Assembly (NCBI RefSeq): GCF_003015145.1
Contig: NZ_CP027845.1
Coordinates: forward strand, 1,314,501 to 1,378,500
Source: Candidatus Phycorickettsia trachydisci
Lineage (GTDB): Bacteria; Pseudomonadota; Alphaproteobacteria; Rickettsiales; Rickettsiaceae
DNA length: 64,000 nt
Reading direction: 5' to 3'
Below the pieces are notes generated by a model. It did not search any database. It was given only the letters and a program-made list of their open reading frames with translations, and was not told the origin of the DNA. The position numbers were made by a program, and so were the translations under genes. Positions 19,134 through 28,013 of this stretch are shown here, one piece after another (within the stretch, counting starts at the first letter, position 1; each line of letters begins with the position of its first letter).

Positions 19134-20618
19134 ATGTTGAAAAAATTAGACTTAGATCAACTGGCCTCAATTATAATGATTTTAGCAGCTTTATTGGCTC
19201 TAGCTATTAGCAATACGCCTTTGGTAAGTGGATATGAAGCCCTGCGTCATTTTCAGATAGGAGCGCTTAGTTTTGAGGAATGGGTTAAAGATCTACTTAT
19301 GGCAATATTTTTTTTAAAAATTGCCCTAGAGCTTAAGTTGGAGTTTTATGAAGGATGCCTTAAAGAGCGCAGCCAAATAATATTGCCCCTAATTGCAACA
19401 GCTGGGGGAGTAATATTTCCCGCTATCTTTTATTGGTTAGCTAATCTGAGAACTCCAGATAATTTATCAGGATTTGCAATACCCTGCGCAACGGATATCG
19501 CTTTTGCAATATGCATATTTAACCTAGTGGCTAAGAACTTTAGTAATGCAATCAAAATCTTTTTATTATCAATTGCAATATTTGATGATTTGGCTGCAAT
19601 GCTTATCATAGCAATCTTTTACAATCATGCATTAAACTTGCTTCCAATTGTTGGAGCAATAGGTATTGTATGTATTATGTTTTACTTACATCGTCAAAAA
19701 GTAGCTAACTTGAGCATATATTTAGTGTTAGGTATCCCCTTATGGTTATGCTTTTATTTCGGCGGAGTGCATACGACTATGTCAGGAGTATTGTTGGGAG
19801 CATTTATCCCAATGTTAGGAGCTGATGGTTCTTCTCCTTTAAAAAAATTAGCGCACACCATTCATCACTGGGTAAACTTCTTGATATTGCCTATTTTTGC
19901 TTTTGTTGCAAGCGGAGTGTCATTCTTACATTTGGGCATATCTGATTTATTAAACCCCATACCACTTGGCATAATTTTAGGACTATTTTTAGGTAAACAG
20001 GTTGGAATTTTTGCGTGTACTTATTTCTCTGTGAAAAACAAAATTGCCGAAATGCCTGAAAAAAGTAATTGGTTTGAAGTATACGGCGTATCGGTTTTAG
20101 CAGGTATTGGATTTACTATGAGCTTATTTATGAGCTTTTTAGCATTCGAAGATCATGTACGTCAAGACTTAGCTAAAATAGGGATACTCTTTAGCTCTGT
20201 TGTGACAGTAGCATATGCATCGATCTTCATTAAACTAGATATAAGAAGCGCTGTAGCCAAGAGCAAGGTATCACTACAAGTTTACAGTAATGATATTAGA
20301 GAAAGAGTTATAGCGGGTTTGCGACAAGGTCAAACCTATAATGATTTAGCTAGGAATTTTAATATTAGCCCCTCGACTGTTGAAGGATGGTATGAGGAAT
20401 ATAAAAAAGATACATTTATTCCTGCTCAACGTAAAAACTCTAAAGCTAAGATAGATTTGGATGCACTTGAGGAATACGTACGTCTTAAACCTCATATGAA
20501 GCTTGAAGAAGCAGCAAAATATTTTGGATTTAGCAAGTGGACAATAAGACATTGGCTTAAGCAACTAGGATATCGCTACGAAAGGAAGCCAGCGCCTGCT
20601 TGGAGGTATGCGCCATAA
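19134..20618 (+). CDS. nhaA: NhaA Na+/H+ antiporter with a fused IS630-type transposase HTH tail
   Basis: 494 residues. Residues 1 to about 383 are a full-length NhaA: hydrophobic segments throughout, the CATDIAFA block (about 120-127) and FDDLAAM (about 150-156), which carries the paired Asp residues of the Na+/H+ site. Escherichia coli NhaA is 388 residues long. From about residue 384 (YSNDIRERV) the frame runs without stop into about 111 residues of two helix-turn-helix units, NDLARNFNISPSTVEGW and EEAAKYFGFSKWTIRHWLKQLG, as found in the N-terminal part of IS630-type transposases. The likely origin is insertion of a transposon next to the 3' end followed by loss of its catalytic part. The fused tail should lie in the cytoplasm or be cleaved; whether it alters transport is unknown. 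Confidence 0.9.
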   Translation: MLKKLDLDQLASIIMILAALLALAISNTPLVSGYEALRHFQIGALSFEEWVKDLLMAIFFLKIALELKLEFYEGCLKERSQIILPLIATAGGVIFPAIFYWLANLRTPDNLSGFAIPCATDIAFAICIFNLVAKNFSNAIKIFLLSIAIFDDLAAMLIIAIFYNHALNLLPIVGAIGIVCIMFYLHRQKVANLSIYLVLGIPLWLCFYFGGVHTTMSGVLLGAFIPMLGADGSSPLKKLAHTIHHWVNFLILPIFAFVASGVSFLHLGISDLLNPIPLGIILGLFLGKQVGIFACTYFSVKNKIAEMPEKSNWFEVYGVSVLAGIGFTMSLFMSFLAFEDHVRQDLAKIGILFSSVVTVAYASIFIKLDIRSAVAKSKVSLQVYSNDIRERVIAGLRQGQTYNDLARNFNISPSTVEGWYEEYKKDTFIPAQRKNSKAKIDLDALEEYVRLKPHMKLEEAAKYFGFSKWTIRHWLKQLGYRYERKPAPAWRYAP

Positions 20619-20983
20619 AAATTCAAAACATATTAAAAAATAAGCGGTTAGGATTAATATAGTGTGATATTTTTACAACACTGTGGCTAAAATATCACAT
20701 ATTATATCATTTATAAATATATAGCTGAGGAATATGTATTTGGCTTTAGTGATGAGGGTTTATTTAGGGGCGATCAATTACAAATCTTGACTCTTTCTTG
20801 ATCTTTTTGATAACCCGAAAGTGGCCTTATAACAACTTTATATAAATCTTTTTAGGTTAATTGGTTTATCCTCTGGGATCGCTGCTTAGAAACCCCTATT
20901 GGAAGATTGCTCATTGAGTGGTATGTTAGTTGGCGTATCTTAAACGAATGTTAATGGGGATATTCACACTGACATAGCATAAT
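20619..20983. other. Non-coding gap downstream of the nhaA fusion
   Basis: 365 bp without a convincing gene. It contains a perfect 11-bp inverted repeat, TGTGATATTTT (20663-20673) and AAAATATCACA (20689-20699), with a 15-base loop. The rest is AT-rich with short open stretches that do not match the catalytic half of an IS630 transposase, so if a transposon once lay here its body is gone. Confidence 0.5.
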
Positions 20984-21826
20984 TTATTTCACTTTTTCTT
21001 CTAAAGCATCTTTTTTAGAGTATTTTTGCAGTGTCAGATCGAGGTTTTGTTTCTTATCTTCCTTGATGCTTACCTTTAGCCGCTTTGCTTGCTTGATGCT
21101 GAAAGGTATGCTCATGACGTACATAATCAGCATGAATGGTATAATATACCACGGATAAAGTAGCATCTCCATCGTAAATATCGCGAACGTAAGCATTACA
21201 AGCCAAACTTGTTCTTTAGAAATGTGCATGTGCTTTAAAGAAAAGGTTGGAATTTTGCTGGCAAGTAACAAGCTGATACCTATTACATAAAAAGGAATTA
21301 TAAAGCCATAAGATCTAATATTAAGTTTACTAATCAATTCAAAACTCAGCATTAGAGGCATTAAAACTAAAACGGCACCAATAGGAGCTGGTACTCCGGT
21401 GAAAAATATCTTCTGCGCTGGATCGTTAGAGTTAGATGCCAGATTGGTGTTAAATCTTGCAAGTCTTATAACCATACAGATTGCATAAATCACAGTAGCA
21501 TTCCAAAGAAGACCTGGGTGTACCATGGGTAAAAGCCATAAATACAGGATAAATACAGGAAAAATACCAAAATTTGCAAAATCACATAATGAGTCAAGTT
21601 CGGCTCCAAAAGGACTAGTGGCATTCAAGAAGCGTGCAACCCTTCCATCTACACCATCAATGATTGCTGCAATAATTATGCATACTACTGACTTCTCCCA
21701 ATTACCGTCAAGAGCTGCCTTAAGACTGCTAAGCCCAATAGTCAGGGACATCAGCGTGAGTAAATTGGGTATTAATTTAACTAGCGCCAATGGTTTATGA
21801 AAATGCTTATTATTAATTTTAATCAT
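20984..21826 (-). CDS. pssA: CDP-diacylglycerol-serine O-phosphatidyltransferase
   Basis: 280-residue membrane enzyme making phosphatidylserine, the precursor of phosphatidylethanolamine. The CDP-alcohol phosphatidyltransferase signature D-G-x2-A-R-x8-G-x3-D-x3-D is complete in the stretch beginning DGRVARFLN and ending ELDSLCD (about residues 60-82). About seven hydrophobic segments follow the family layout, and the C-terminal 40 residues are basic and cytoplasmic. It is divergent from holA with 64 bases between starts. With cdsA at 61293 it covers two steps of phospholipid synthesis in this window. Confidence 0.94.
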   Translation of the reverse strand: MIKINNKHFHKPLALVKLIPNLLTLMSLTIGLSSLKAALDGNWEKSVVCIIIAAIIDGVDGRVARFLNATSPFGAELDSLCDFANFGIFPVFILYLWLLPMVHPGLLWNATVIYAICMVIRLARFNTNLASNSNDPAQKIFFTGVPAPIGAVLVLMPLMLSFELISKLNIRSYGFIIPFYVIGISLLLASKIPTFSLKHMHISKEQVWLVMLTFAIFTMEMLLYPWYIIPFMLIMYVMSIPFSIKQAKRLKVSIKEDKKQNLDLTLQKYSKKDALEEKVK

Positions 21827-21890
21827 CTGATTTTGAATTTATTCAGTTTAAACTATAATAGCAAATAGCCGAGGTTGCAAATAATGACAT

Positions 21891-22889
21891 ATGATATTTT
21901 ACCCCAAAAACTTTGATATAGTATCACATCAAATAAAAAGTGATAAACTTTATGGCATAATGTTTCATGGCTCTGAAAAGGGTTTAATAGATTACTACGT
22001 TTCACAGGTGCAAAAAATTTTAGAATTACCTGTGCGTAAAATAACTTATTCAGAAGACTTTGCGTTATCAGAAACCTTAAACGCTTTGAGCTTTTTTAGC
22101 ACGAAAGAAATTATCATCATCACTGGAGTTAATGGAAACATTACAAAAGAGATTGCACAGACGCTAAAAACTCAGACGCATAATTTTCCAATTTTTATCG
22201 CAGATGATCTTGCTCCAAGTTTAAAGCAATTATTCCAAAAGCAAGCTAACCTAGCGTTAGTTCCATGTTATCCAGAGTCTGCCATAGATTTGCAACTTAT
22301 TGTTAAAAGATACCTTGCGGGTAAGGGGATAGAGCCAAAAGCTTTAGAATATTTATGCGCTAACCTTAATAGTGATAGGCAGTTCTTATATAGCGAGTTG
22401 GATAAGCTTTTGATTTACTGTAATGATAAGGATCAAATTACTCTTGAAGATGTGCATGAAGCTATAGTACCAATGAGGAATGTCTCTTTAGATCAGTTGA
22501 TTATAAGTTTTGTTAAGGGTGATTTAAAAAATTATCTAAATGACATAGAGTGCTTGCTGCATAATAATATTCCCGAGATGCTGATTATCAGGAGCCTTGT
22601 CAAATATTATACTAACCTGTATACTGTAAAACTACATACAAAAGCTGGAATGAGCGTCGATGAAGCTATGAAGCTTTTAAAGCCGCCTGTATTTTTTATG
22701 TATGTGAAACATTTTAAAGAATTTGTTGCAACATTAAATTGTACTTCAATTTTTAATGCGCTAAAGCTTTTGACGGCCGCCGAAGTGAAGTTAAAATCAA
22801 CTGGCGCAAATGTAAAAAATATTTTTGAAAATCTTTTATTAAATAATTATGAGAAGAATTTACTTATTACTTATTCTGCTAACATGTAG
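21891..22889 (+). CDS. holA: DNA polymerase III subunit delta
   Basis: 332 residues, the clamp-loader delta subunit that opens the beta sliding clamp. The N-terminal region has the family pattern (FHGSEKGLIDYYVSQV, then an IIITG strand), followed by a lid domain and the helical collar. The lack of a functional Walker motif is normal for delta. Length equals the family norm. Its last 41 bases overlap the start of the CpoB-like gene, which suggests an operon continuing through znuB, efp and tsaD. Confidence 0.88.
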   Translation: MIFYPKNFDIVSHQIKSDKLYGIMFHGSEKGLIDYYVSQVQKILELPVRKITYSEDFALSETLNALSFFSTKEIIIITGVNGNITKEIAQTLKTQTHNFPIFIADDLAPSLKQLFQKQANLALVPCYPESAIDLQLIVKRYLAGKGIEPKALEYLCANLNSDRQFLYSELDKLLIYCNDKDQITLEDVHEAIVPMRNVSLDQLIISFVKGDLKNYLNDIECLLHNNIPEMLIIRSLVKYYTNLYTVKLHTKAGMSVDEAMKLLKPPVFFMYVKHFKEFVATLNCTSIFNALKLLTAAEVKLKSTGANVKNIFENLLLNNYEKNLLITYSANM

Positions 22890-23523
22890 CGGATCTGCTT
22901 TAGCTGATACCGAGATGCTAATTAATGAAATTAAGAAATTAACGGGGGAAGTTGAGATGCTCAAGTATGACATTCGAATTCTCAAGCAGCAGATAGAAAA
23001 AATTCAAGCTAAAAATGCTATCCCCCAAATTCCTGACAATCCAACTCCTAAAATTGAGTCAAAAGAAGAAGTCAAATCTGAAGAAGATTCTGTAAAACCT
23101 CTAGTAGAGGAATCTAAAGTAGAGGAAGCAAAAGAGCCTAATGAAAAAGTTCAATATGATATTGCTTTGAGCGCACTGAAAGATAAAAAATATGATCTTG
23201 CTAAAATCAAGTTTGCTGATTTAATTGCAACTTATCCAGAAAGTAGCTTACTTGATAGAATGATTTTTTGGTATGCTGAAGCCTTGTTTTATGAAAAAGA
23301 TTATTATAATGCTGCATCATACTATTTGAAGTGCTATCAAAAATATCCAAAAGGACAAAAGGCGCCTGATGCCCTCTTAAAAGTTGCGATGTCATTGGGA
23401 GAATTAAAGCAACCAGAGCAATCTTGTCAAATCCTTGATAAACTTGAAAAAGAGTTTCAAAATTTAAGTAGTAACATGAAAAAAAGTGTGAAAGATTTAA
23501 AGTTAAAGCATAATTGTAAGTAA
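22849..23523 (+). CDS. cpoB: CpoB/YbgF-like periplasmic protein of the Tol-Pal system
   Basis: 224 residues: a signal peptide (RRIYLLLILLTCSGSALA), a short coiled coil (about 25-55, with heptads in KKLTGEVEMLKYDIRILKQQ), an acidic Pro/Glu/Lys linker, and a C-terminal TPR-type domain of about 120 residues (YDIALSALKDKKYDLAKIKF, then AEALFYEKDYYNAASYYLKC). This is the layout of CpoB, which coordinates outer-membrane constriction with septal peptidoglycan synthesis through TolA. The start codon lies inside holA. No tol or pal genes are nearby. Confidence 0.87.
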   Translation: MRRIYLLLILLTCSGSALADTEMLINEIKKLTGEVEMLKYDIRILKQQIEKIQAKNAIPQIPDNPTPKIESKEEVKSEEDSVKPLVEESKVEEAKEPNEKVQYDIALSALKDKKYDLAKIKFADLIATYPESSLLDRMIFWYAEALFYEKDYYNAASYYLKCYQKYPKGQKAPDALLKVAMSLGELKQPEQSCQILDKLEKEFQNLSSNMKKSVKDLKLKHNCK

Positions 23524-23525
23524 AT

Positions 23526-24293
23526 ATGCTCCTTATACTTGCGTGCATATTTAGCTCTATACTACTTTCTAACTTGGGATGTTTAATGGTATGGAATAGA
23601 TATACCTATCTTACAGACAGCATTATCCACGTCCTTTTACTTGCTGCTGTTTTGCATGGTATTTTCGGTATTCCTTTAGAATGGTGCAGTTGTTTTGTAA
23701 GTATGCTATTTGTTGCTACTAGTAGCTATCTGCAGAAGCATTTTCAAGATCATAGCCTAGTTTTAAGCGTTGCAACAACTTCTCTTATTGCTGTTAGCAT
23801 TATTATTGCCGAAAGTATGAATATAGATCTTGATATTGAGGGTATTTTATTTGGAGATTTACTGCTTACAAATATACGAGAAGTGACGATGTTGGGTATA
23901 TGTGCATTACTATCTATTGGGCTTATATGGAATAAGTTTGAGACTATTGTAGTTGCTGCTTTAAATGAGGATATTGCTGCAAGTTTGGGTATTAATATAT
24001 CTAGGTGGCGAGCTATTTTGTTGTGTTTTGCAGCATTTAACGTCAGTATGGTTGTAAAAATTGTGGGAGGATTGATGGTTGGCAGTCTTTGTATTGTTCC
24101 TGTATTTTTTGCAAGGCTTATTAGCAAAACGCCTCAAACAATGCTAATTTATGCTGCAACTTTTTCTCTTGTGCTTAATTTGCTAGGTCTAAAGTTGGCA
24201 TTCTTACTCAATTTCTCCGTTGCTGCGACTATTTGTATAGCTCAAGTGATAGGTTTATTTTTGACTTTACTGGGTAAAAAGTATATTGTATGA
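23526..24293 (+). CDS. znuB: Metal ABC transporter permease, ZnuB type
   Basis: 255-residue membrane protein with about seven to eight hydrophobic segments, of the ABC-3 family of zinc/manganese importers. Family features include a conserved glycine-rich segment VVKIVGGLMVGSLCIVPVFFARL in the C-terminal half and ALNEDIAASLGIN, the coupling region contacting the ATPase. It starts two bases after cpoB stops. The partner ATPase and binding protein are not in this window, so zinc rather than manganese is inferred from rickettsial relatives only. Confidence 0.87.
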   Translation: MLLILACIFSSILLSNLGCLMVWNRYTYLTDSIIHVLLLAAVLHGIFGIPLEWCSCFVSMLFVATSSYLQKHFQDHSLVLSVATTSLIAVSIIIAESMNIDLDIEGILFGDLLLTNIREVTMLGICALLSIGLIWNKFETIVVAALNEDIAASLGINISRWRAILLCFAAFNVSMVVKIVGGLMVGSLCIVPVFFARLISKTPQTMLIYAATFSLVLNLLGLKLAFLLNFSVAATICIAQVIGLFLTLLGKKYIV

Positions 24294-24308
24294 AAAAAAA
24301 TAAAAATT

Positions 24309-24878
24309 ATGAAAATCTCTGCTAATTCACTCAAAATAGGAAACATTATAGTACAAGATGGCAAGTTAATGCTTATTGCTAAAGCTCCAGAGCACGTCAA
24401 ACCTGGTAAGGGTCCTGCATATGTTCAACTTGAATTAAAAGATATTAAAACAAAAACTAAAACCGTTCAACGCGTTAGTTCATCAGATTATCTTGAGAAA
24501 GCTCATTTAGAGCAAAAAGAATATCAGTTCTTATATCAAGATGAAAAATCATTGTTCTTCATGGGTACCCAAGATTTTGATCAAATTGAACTTGATAAAA
24601 GTGATTTTGATAAAGGAATGCTTGCATTTTTGCAAGACGGGATGCTTATTAAAATAGATTTTTTTGAGAGTGATCCAATTAACTTCATACTTCCTTCAAC
24701 TGTAACATTAGAAATATCAGAGACTGATCCTGTGATTAAAGGTGCAACGGCTGCTTCATCTTATAAGCCTGCGTTATTAGAAAATGGTATTACTATAAAG
24801 GTTCCACCTTATTTAAATATTGGCGATAAGGTTGTGGTTAAAACAGAAGATTCATCTTTTGTTGAAAGAGTAAAATAA
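24309..24878 (+). CDS. efp: Elongation factor P
   Basis: 189 residues, full length. EF-P binds between the P and E sites of the ribosome and relieves stalling at polyproline. The N-terminal KOW-like domain has the loop HVKPGKGPA with Lys34 at its tip, the residue modified by EpmA in other bacteria; the usual GGA of that loop is GPA here. The C-terminal OB domains end in the conserved block PPYLNIGDKVVVKTED. The stop codon shares one base with the tsaD start (TAATG). Confidence 0.95.
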   Translation: MKISANSLKIGNIIVQDGKLMLIAKAPEHVKPGKGPAYVQLELKDIKTKTKTVQRVSSSDYLEKAHLEQKEYQFLYQDEKSLFFMGTQDFDQIELDKSDFDKGMLAFLQDGMLIKIDFFESDPINFILPSTVTLEISETDPVIKGATAASSYKPALLENGITIKVPPYLNIGDKVVVKTEDSSFVERVK

Positions 24879-25879
24879 TGCTTAAAGTACTTGGTATCGA
24901 GTCTAGTTGCGATGATACTTCAGCTAGCGTTGTTACAAGTGATAGAAAAATATTATCTAACATTATCGTTTCTCAACATGAACAGCATAGGCCATATTTA
25001 GGGGTTGTGCCTGAAATTGCCGCTCGGGCGCATTTGGATAACATGGATTATTGCGTTAAAAGTGCCCTTGAGCGGGCTAATTTGACTTTGGACGAGATTG
25101 ATGCGATTAGTGTTACGGTTGGACCGGGGCTCATAGGTGGTCTTATTGTGGGAATGATGTACGGACAAGGTCTTAGTCATATTGTCAAAAAAAAGCTTCT
25201 GCATATCAATCACCTAGAGGGGCATATCTTGACGGCAAGGCTAGCAAATAAAGATTTAGACTATCCTTATCTTGCTCTGCTTATATCTGGAGGGCATTCC
25301 GAATTTATTTATGTTAAAGGAACAGGCGATTATCAAGTAATAGGACGCACCTTAGATGATTCTGTAGGTGAATGCATTGATAAAGTGGCAAAGAGGCTGG
25401 ATTTGGGTTATCCTGGTGGTCCTGTGGTTGAAAAAATGGCACTATCTGGTGATCATACAAAATATCCTCTACCAATTCCTATGCTAAAAAGCGATAATTG
25501 TGACCTGTCTTTTTCGGGTCTTAAAACTGCCGCGCGTCTTTTAATTCAGGATCTATTAACACAAATGCGATTGGAAGAATTTGTAAATGATGTATGTGCC
25601 TCTCTTCAATATTCTATCGTCAGGAGCTTAGTGTTAAAAACTAAAAAGGCTATACAAGAGTTAAATTTACGAACTAATTTAGCTCTGGCTGGTGGTGTTG
25701 CGTGTAATTTATATTTCCAATCCGAGCTTCAAAAGGCTATATCTCCCGTTAAGTTAATCACCTCACCTAAAGAATTGTGTACTGACAATGCTGCTATGAT
25801 TGCCTGGGCAGGAATTGAGCGTATTCAAGTGGGTCTTGATGATCAAAAACATTCTCTCAACGCCCAAATGAGATTATAA
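24878..25879 (+). CDS. tsaD: tRNA threonylcarbamoyladenosine transferase TsaD
   Basis: 333 residues of the Kae1/TsaD family, which transfers the threonylcarbamoyl group to A37 of ANN-decoding tRNAs with TsaB, TsaC and TsaE. The N-terminal signature VLGIESSCDDTSASV is intact, the metal-binding HLEGH gives His112 and His116, and the LLISGGHSE and SFSGLKTA motifs follow. The last metal ligand is the Asp in TDNAAMIAW. It is coupled to efp by a one-base overlap and is convergent with yebC five bases away. Confidence 0.96.
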   Translation: MLKVLGIESSCDDTSASVVTSDRKILSNIIVSQHEQHRPYLGVVPEIAARAHLDNMDYCVKSALERANLTLDEIDAISVTVGPGLIGGLIVGMMYGQGLSHIVKKKLLHINHLEGHILTARLANKDLDYPYLALLISGGHSEFIYVKGTGDYQVIGRTLDDSVGECIDKVAKRLDLGYPGGPVVEKMALSGDHTKYPLPIPMLKSDNCDLSFSGLKTAARLLIQDLLTQMRLEEFVNDVCASLQYSIVRSLVLKTKKAIQELNLRTNLALAGGVACNLYFQSELQKAISPVKLITSPKELCTDNAAMIAWAGIERIQVGLDDQKHSLNAQMRL

Positions 25880-25884
25880 AAAAG

Positions 25885-26643
25885 TTAGCTAAGAAGTTTT
25901 TGGTATATATGATCTGGCACTTCGTAGTTACCAAAGACGCGTTGGACGTCATCCAAATCCTCAAGAGTATCTACTAACTTGAATAGCGTGCGGCATTTAT
26001 CTTCATCTTCAACGGATACCAAATTTTTTGGCCTCCACCCAATGTATGACTCTTCAGGATCTCCTAATTCTTTGACAATATTATCTAGAACATCTGAGAA
26101 ACTTTCTATTTCAGTATAAAAAGTATGTTCATCATCTTCGGAGACGACATCTATGGCGCCGGATTCAATTGCTATTTGCATTATTTTATCAGGATCTGCT
26201 TTTACATCATCTGCTTTGTAAGTGATTATCCCTATGTGATCAAACATGAAGCTTACACTTCCAGTTTCGCCTAGGTTACCAGCATATTTGCTAAACGTGG
26301 ATCTGACAGCTGATGCAGTACGGTTTCTATTGTCTGTTAAGGCCTCAACAATAATTGCGATGCCACCTTGTGCAAAGCCTTCATACCTCATCTCGTCATA
26401 CTGATCTTGTCCTGTAGGATTAGTTACTTGCTTGATAGCATTATCAATTCTATCTTTCGGGATATTTATCTTTTTAGCTGCTGCAATTGCATGACGAAGC
26501 TTGCTATTTGAGTCTGGGGTTGGCGCTCCTTGCTTTGCCGCTACTATTATGTCTTTAAGGACTTTTGTAAATACCTTAGCTCTTTTTTTATCTTGTGCGC
26601 CTTTGCGGTGCTGTATATTCTTAAACTTGGAATGGCCTGCCAT
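25885..26643 (-). CDS. YebC/PmpR-family regulator (TACO1 homologue)
   Basis: 252 residues, full length. The N-terminus MAGHSKFKNIQHRKGAQDKKRAK is diagnostic, followed by the conserved KDIIVAAKQG and the YEGFAQGGIAIIVEALTDN block. Family members were first described as DNA-binding regulators; YebC proteins and mitochondrial TACO1 also relieve ribosome stalling at particular sequences. The MITE-like element at 26648 begins just five bases upstream of its start, so its promoter and leader may come from the element. Confidence 0.94.
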   Translation of the reverse strand: MAGHSKFKNIQHRKGAQDKKRAKVFTKVLKDIIVAAKQGAPTPDSNSKLRHAIAAAKKINIPKDRIDNAIKQVTNPTGQDQYDEMRYEGFAQGGIAIIVEALTDNRNRTASAVRSTFSKYAGNLGETGSVSFMFDHIGIITYKADDVKADPDKIMQIAIESGAIDVVSEDDEHTFYTEIESFSDVLDNIVKELGDPEESYIGWRPKNLVSVEDEDKCRTLFKLVDTLEDLDDVQRVFGNYEVPDHIYQKLLS

Positions 26644-26647
26644 AAAC

Positions 26648-26791
26648 TAGAACTATTGCAAAGAAATTCTTTTTGGGTCTTTTGTTGTCATAATCGTACG
26701 CGGGATTCTCAAATACATTTGAGTATTATCCGGTTTTCCGTGCGATTATTCCTAAAAATACCTCAAAAATAATTATCTTGCAATAGCTCTA
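26648..26791. mobile_element. MITE-like element, copy 1
   Basis: 144 bp bounded by imperfect terminal inverted repeats: TAGAACTATTGCAAAG on the left and, read from the other end, TAGAGCTATTGCAAG. The interior contains an almost perfect palindrome (CTCAAATACATTTGAG) and is clearly homologous along its whole length to the element at 55089-55236, although the outer ends differ. There is no open frame. The ends resemble those of IS5-type elements, making it a probable non-autonomous derivative. It sits between the starts of yebC and the end of maf. Confidence 0.65.
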
Positions 26792-26792
26792 T

Positions 26793-27371
26793 TTACATTA
26801 GTACGAAACCTAACGATAAAAGCATATTACGAGTTTCATAAAGAGGCAAGTCTTGTATTGGTGCTAGAGAGCCAGAAAAAAATATTACGAAACTAGCTGC
26901 TATCCTTTTAAAATCATGGCCTCCAGGCATATTTAAGCCTTGCTTGCTTTTGACATAATTTTCAATTTCTTCTTCTGTTAGGCGTTTGATTTTTAAAATG
27001 CTAGTTGTAGTTCTAATTTTTTTGATTATAGTAGTCCCTTCTTTTTTAATAAAGCAAACCGATACATAAACCTTGTGCCTTCTACCTGATATTTTTTGTA
27101 AATTTTGCCTTACTAACTCATCATTTGTTGCAACAGGTAAAATGCGATTTCCAAGAGCGGCGATTTTACTAGATGCTACGAAAATACCATCGCTATTATG
27201 ATTTTCTAGCAATTTTTCTGCCCTTTGTGTAGCAAGATTTTGTGAAACAATAATAGGACTATCGCCTGCTGCCTCAGATATAGTTGGTATATCTAGAACT
27301 TGACTAGGGGTAGCGCCTATTTTGCTCAGAGCTTTCTGCAGGCTGCTATCAGTTATTAAATTCTGTTTCAA
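26793..27371 (-). CDS. maf: Maf-like nucleotide pyrophosphatase, probably degenerate
   Basis: 192 residues aligned along the whole Maf/YhdE family, placed directly after infA as in other Rickettsiaceae. The SGRRHKVYVSV stretch, the ILPVAT motif and the C-terminal LPLYETRNMLLSLGF are well kept. However, the catalytic ADT (Asp as base) is ASS here, the DE of the N-terminal half is missing, and the GKAGGY-type loop reads LNMPGGH. The start is a UUG two bases after the infA stop; no AUG is available without losing the N-terminal core. It may be a non-catalytic descendant or a gene early in decay. Confidence 0.75.
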   Translation of the reverse strand: MKQNLITDSSLQKALSKIGATPSQVLDIPTISEAAGDSPIIVSQNLATQRAEKLLENHNSDGIFVASSKIAALGNRILPVATNDELVRQNLQKISGRRHKVYVSVCFIKKEGTTIIKKIRTTTSILKIKRLTEEEIENYVKSKQGLNMPGGHDFKRIAASFVIFFSGSLAPIQDLPLYETRNMLLSLGFVLM

Positions 27372-27373
27372 GG

Positions 27374-27613
27374 TTATTTATAACGATGGACTATTCTTCC
27401 TTTTGTTAGGTCGTATACGTTGATTTCTAGCTTAACTCGGTCGCCTACAAGAATTCTGATGCGATTTTTCCTAATCTTGCCTGAAATGTGAGCTATTATG
27501 ACGTGCTCTTTATCCGGATTATTCTCGAGAGCCAATCTGACCCTAAAAGTTCCTCCAGGTAACAGCTCCGTCACTACTCCTTCGTATTCTACTAAAGATT
27601 CTTTATTTGACAT
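27374..27613 (-). CDS. infA: Translation initiation factor IF-1
   Basis: 79-residue OB-fold protein that blocks the ribosomal A site during initiation. Recognised by [18 protein letters not shown] and [22 protein letters not shown] and the end [12 protein letters not shown] short N-terminal extension is present relative to the 72-residue enterobacterial protein. Maf follows after two bases. Confidence 0.96.
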   Translation of the reverse strand: MSNKESLVEYEGVVTELLPGGTFRVRLALENNPDKEHVIIAHISGKIRKNRIRILVGDRVKLEINVYDLTKGRIVHRYK

Positions 27614-27734
27614 GTTTATTATTTATTCTTACATAACCAATCAATATAGCAAGTTTTGAAAATATACAATGTTTAAATTTTAAACTAGCTAGAGTAATTT
27701 TTTATAACTGTTTATTTGCAATTAATTGGTATGA

Positions 27735-27926
27735 CTAATCTCCGCTTCTTCTGGTTTTGCGGCGTCTGCGCCTTGATTCTTGTTCTTTGCGAACCTTCTT
27801 TAAAGGGTTAGGCTCATGGAATTTGCATAATTTGACTTTAGCATATAAACCCTCCCTTTGACATTTACGCCTTAAATCAAGCAAAGATTTCTTAGGATCA
27901 TAAGGCTGAACTTGAACTTGTATCAC
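27735..27926 (-). CDS. rpsU: 30S ribosomal protein S21
   Basis: 63 residues: VQVQPYDPKKSLLDLRRKCQREG near the start and an arginine-rich C-terminus RRRRRKTRRSGD. A GUG is used as start. It is transcribed divergently from the COQ9-family gene, an arrangement known from many alphaproteobacteria. Confidence 0.94.
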   Translation of the reverse strand: MIQVQVQPYDPKKSLLDLRRKCQREGLYAKVKLCKFHEPNPLKKVRKEQESRRRRRKTRRSGD

Positions 27927-28013
27927 TTGTATTTAGTTACCTAATTTAATTAATATGTTGATCACTTACTACAATAAATATATAATTGCATACATGCACA
28001 AATTTCTTTCATT

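Noticed and set aside
23750..24127. 125-residue minus-strand frame inside znuB
   Set aside because: Antisense of membrane-protein codons; no start signal.
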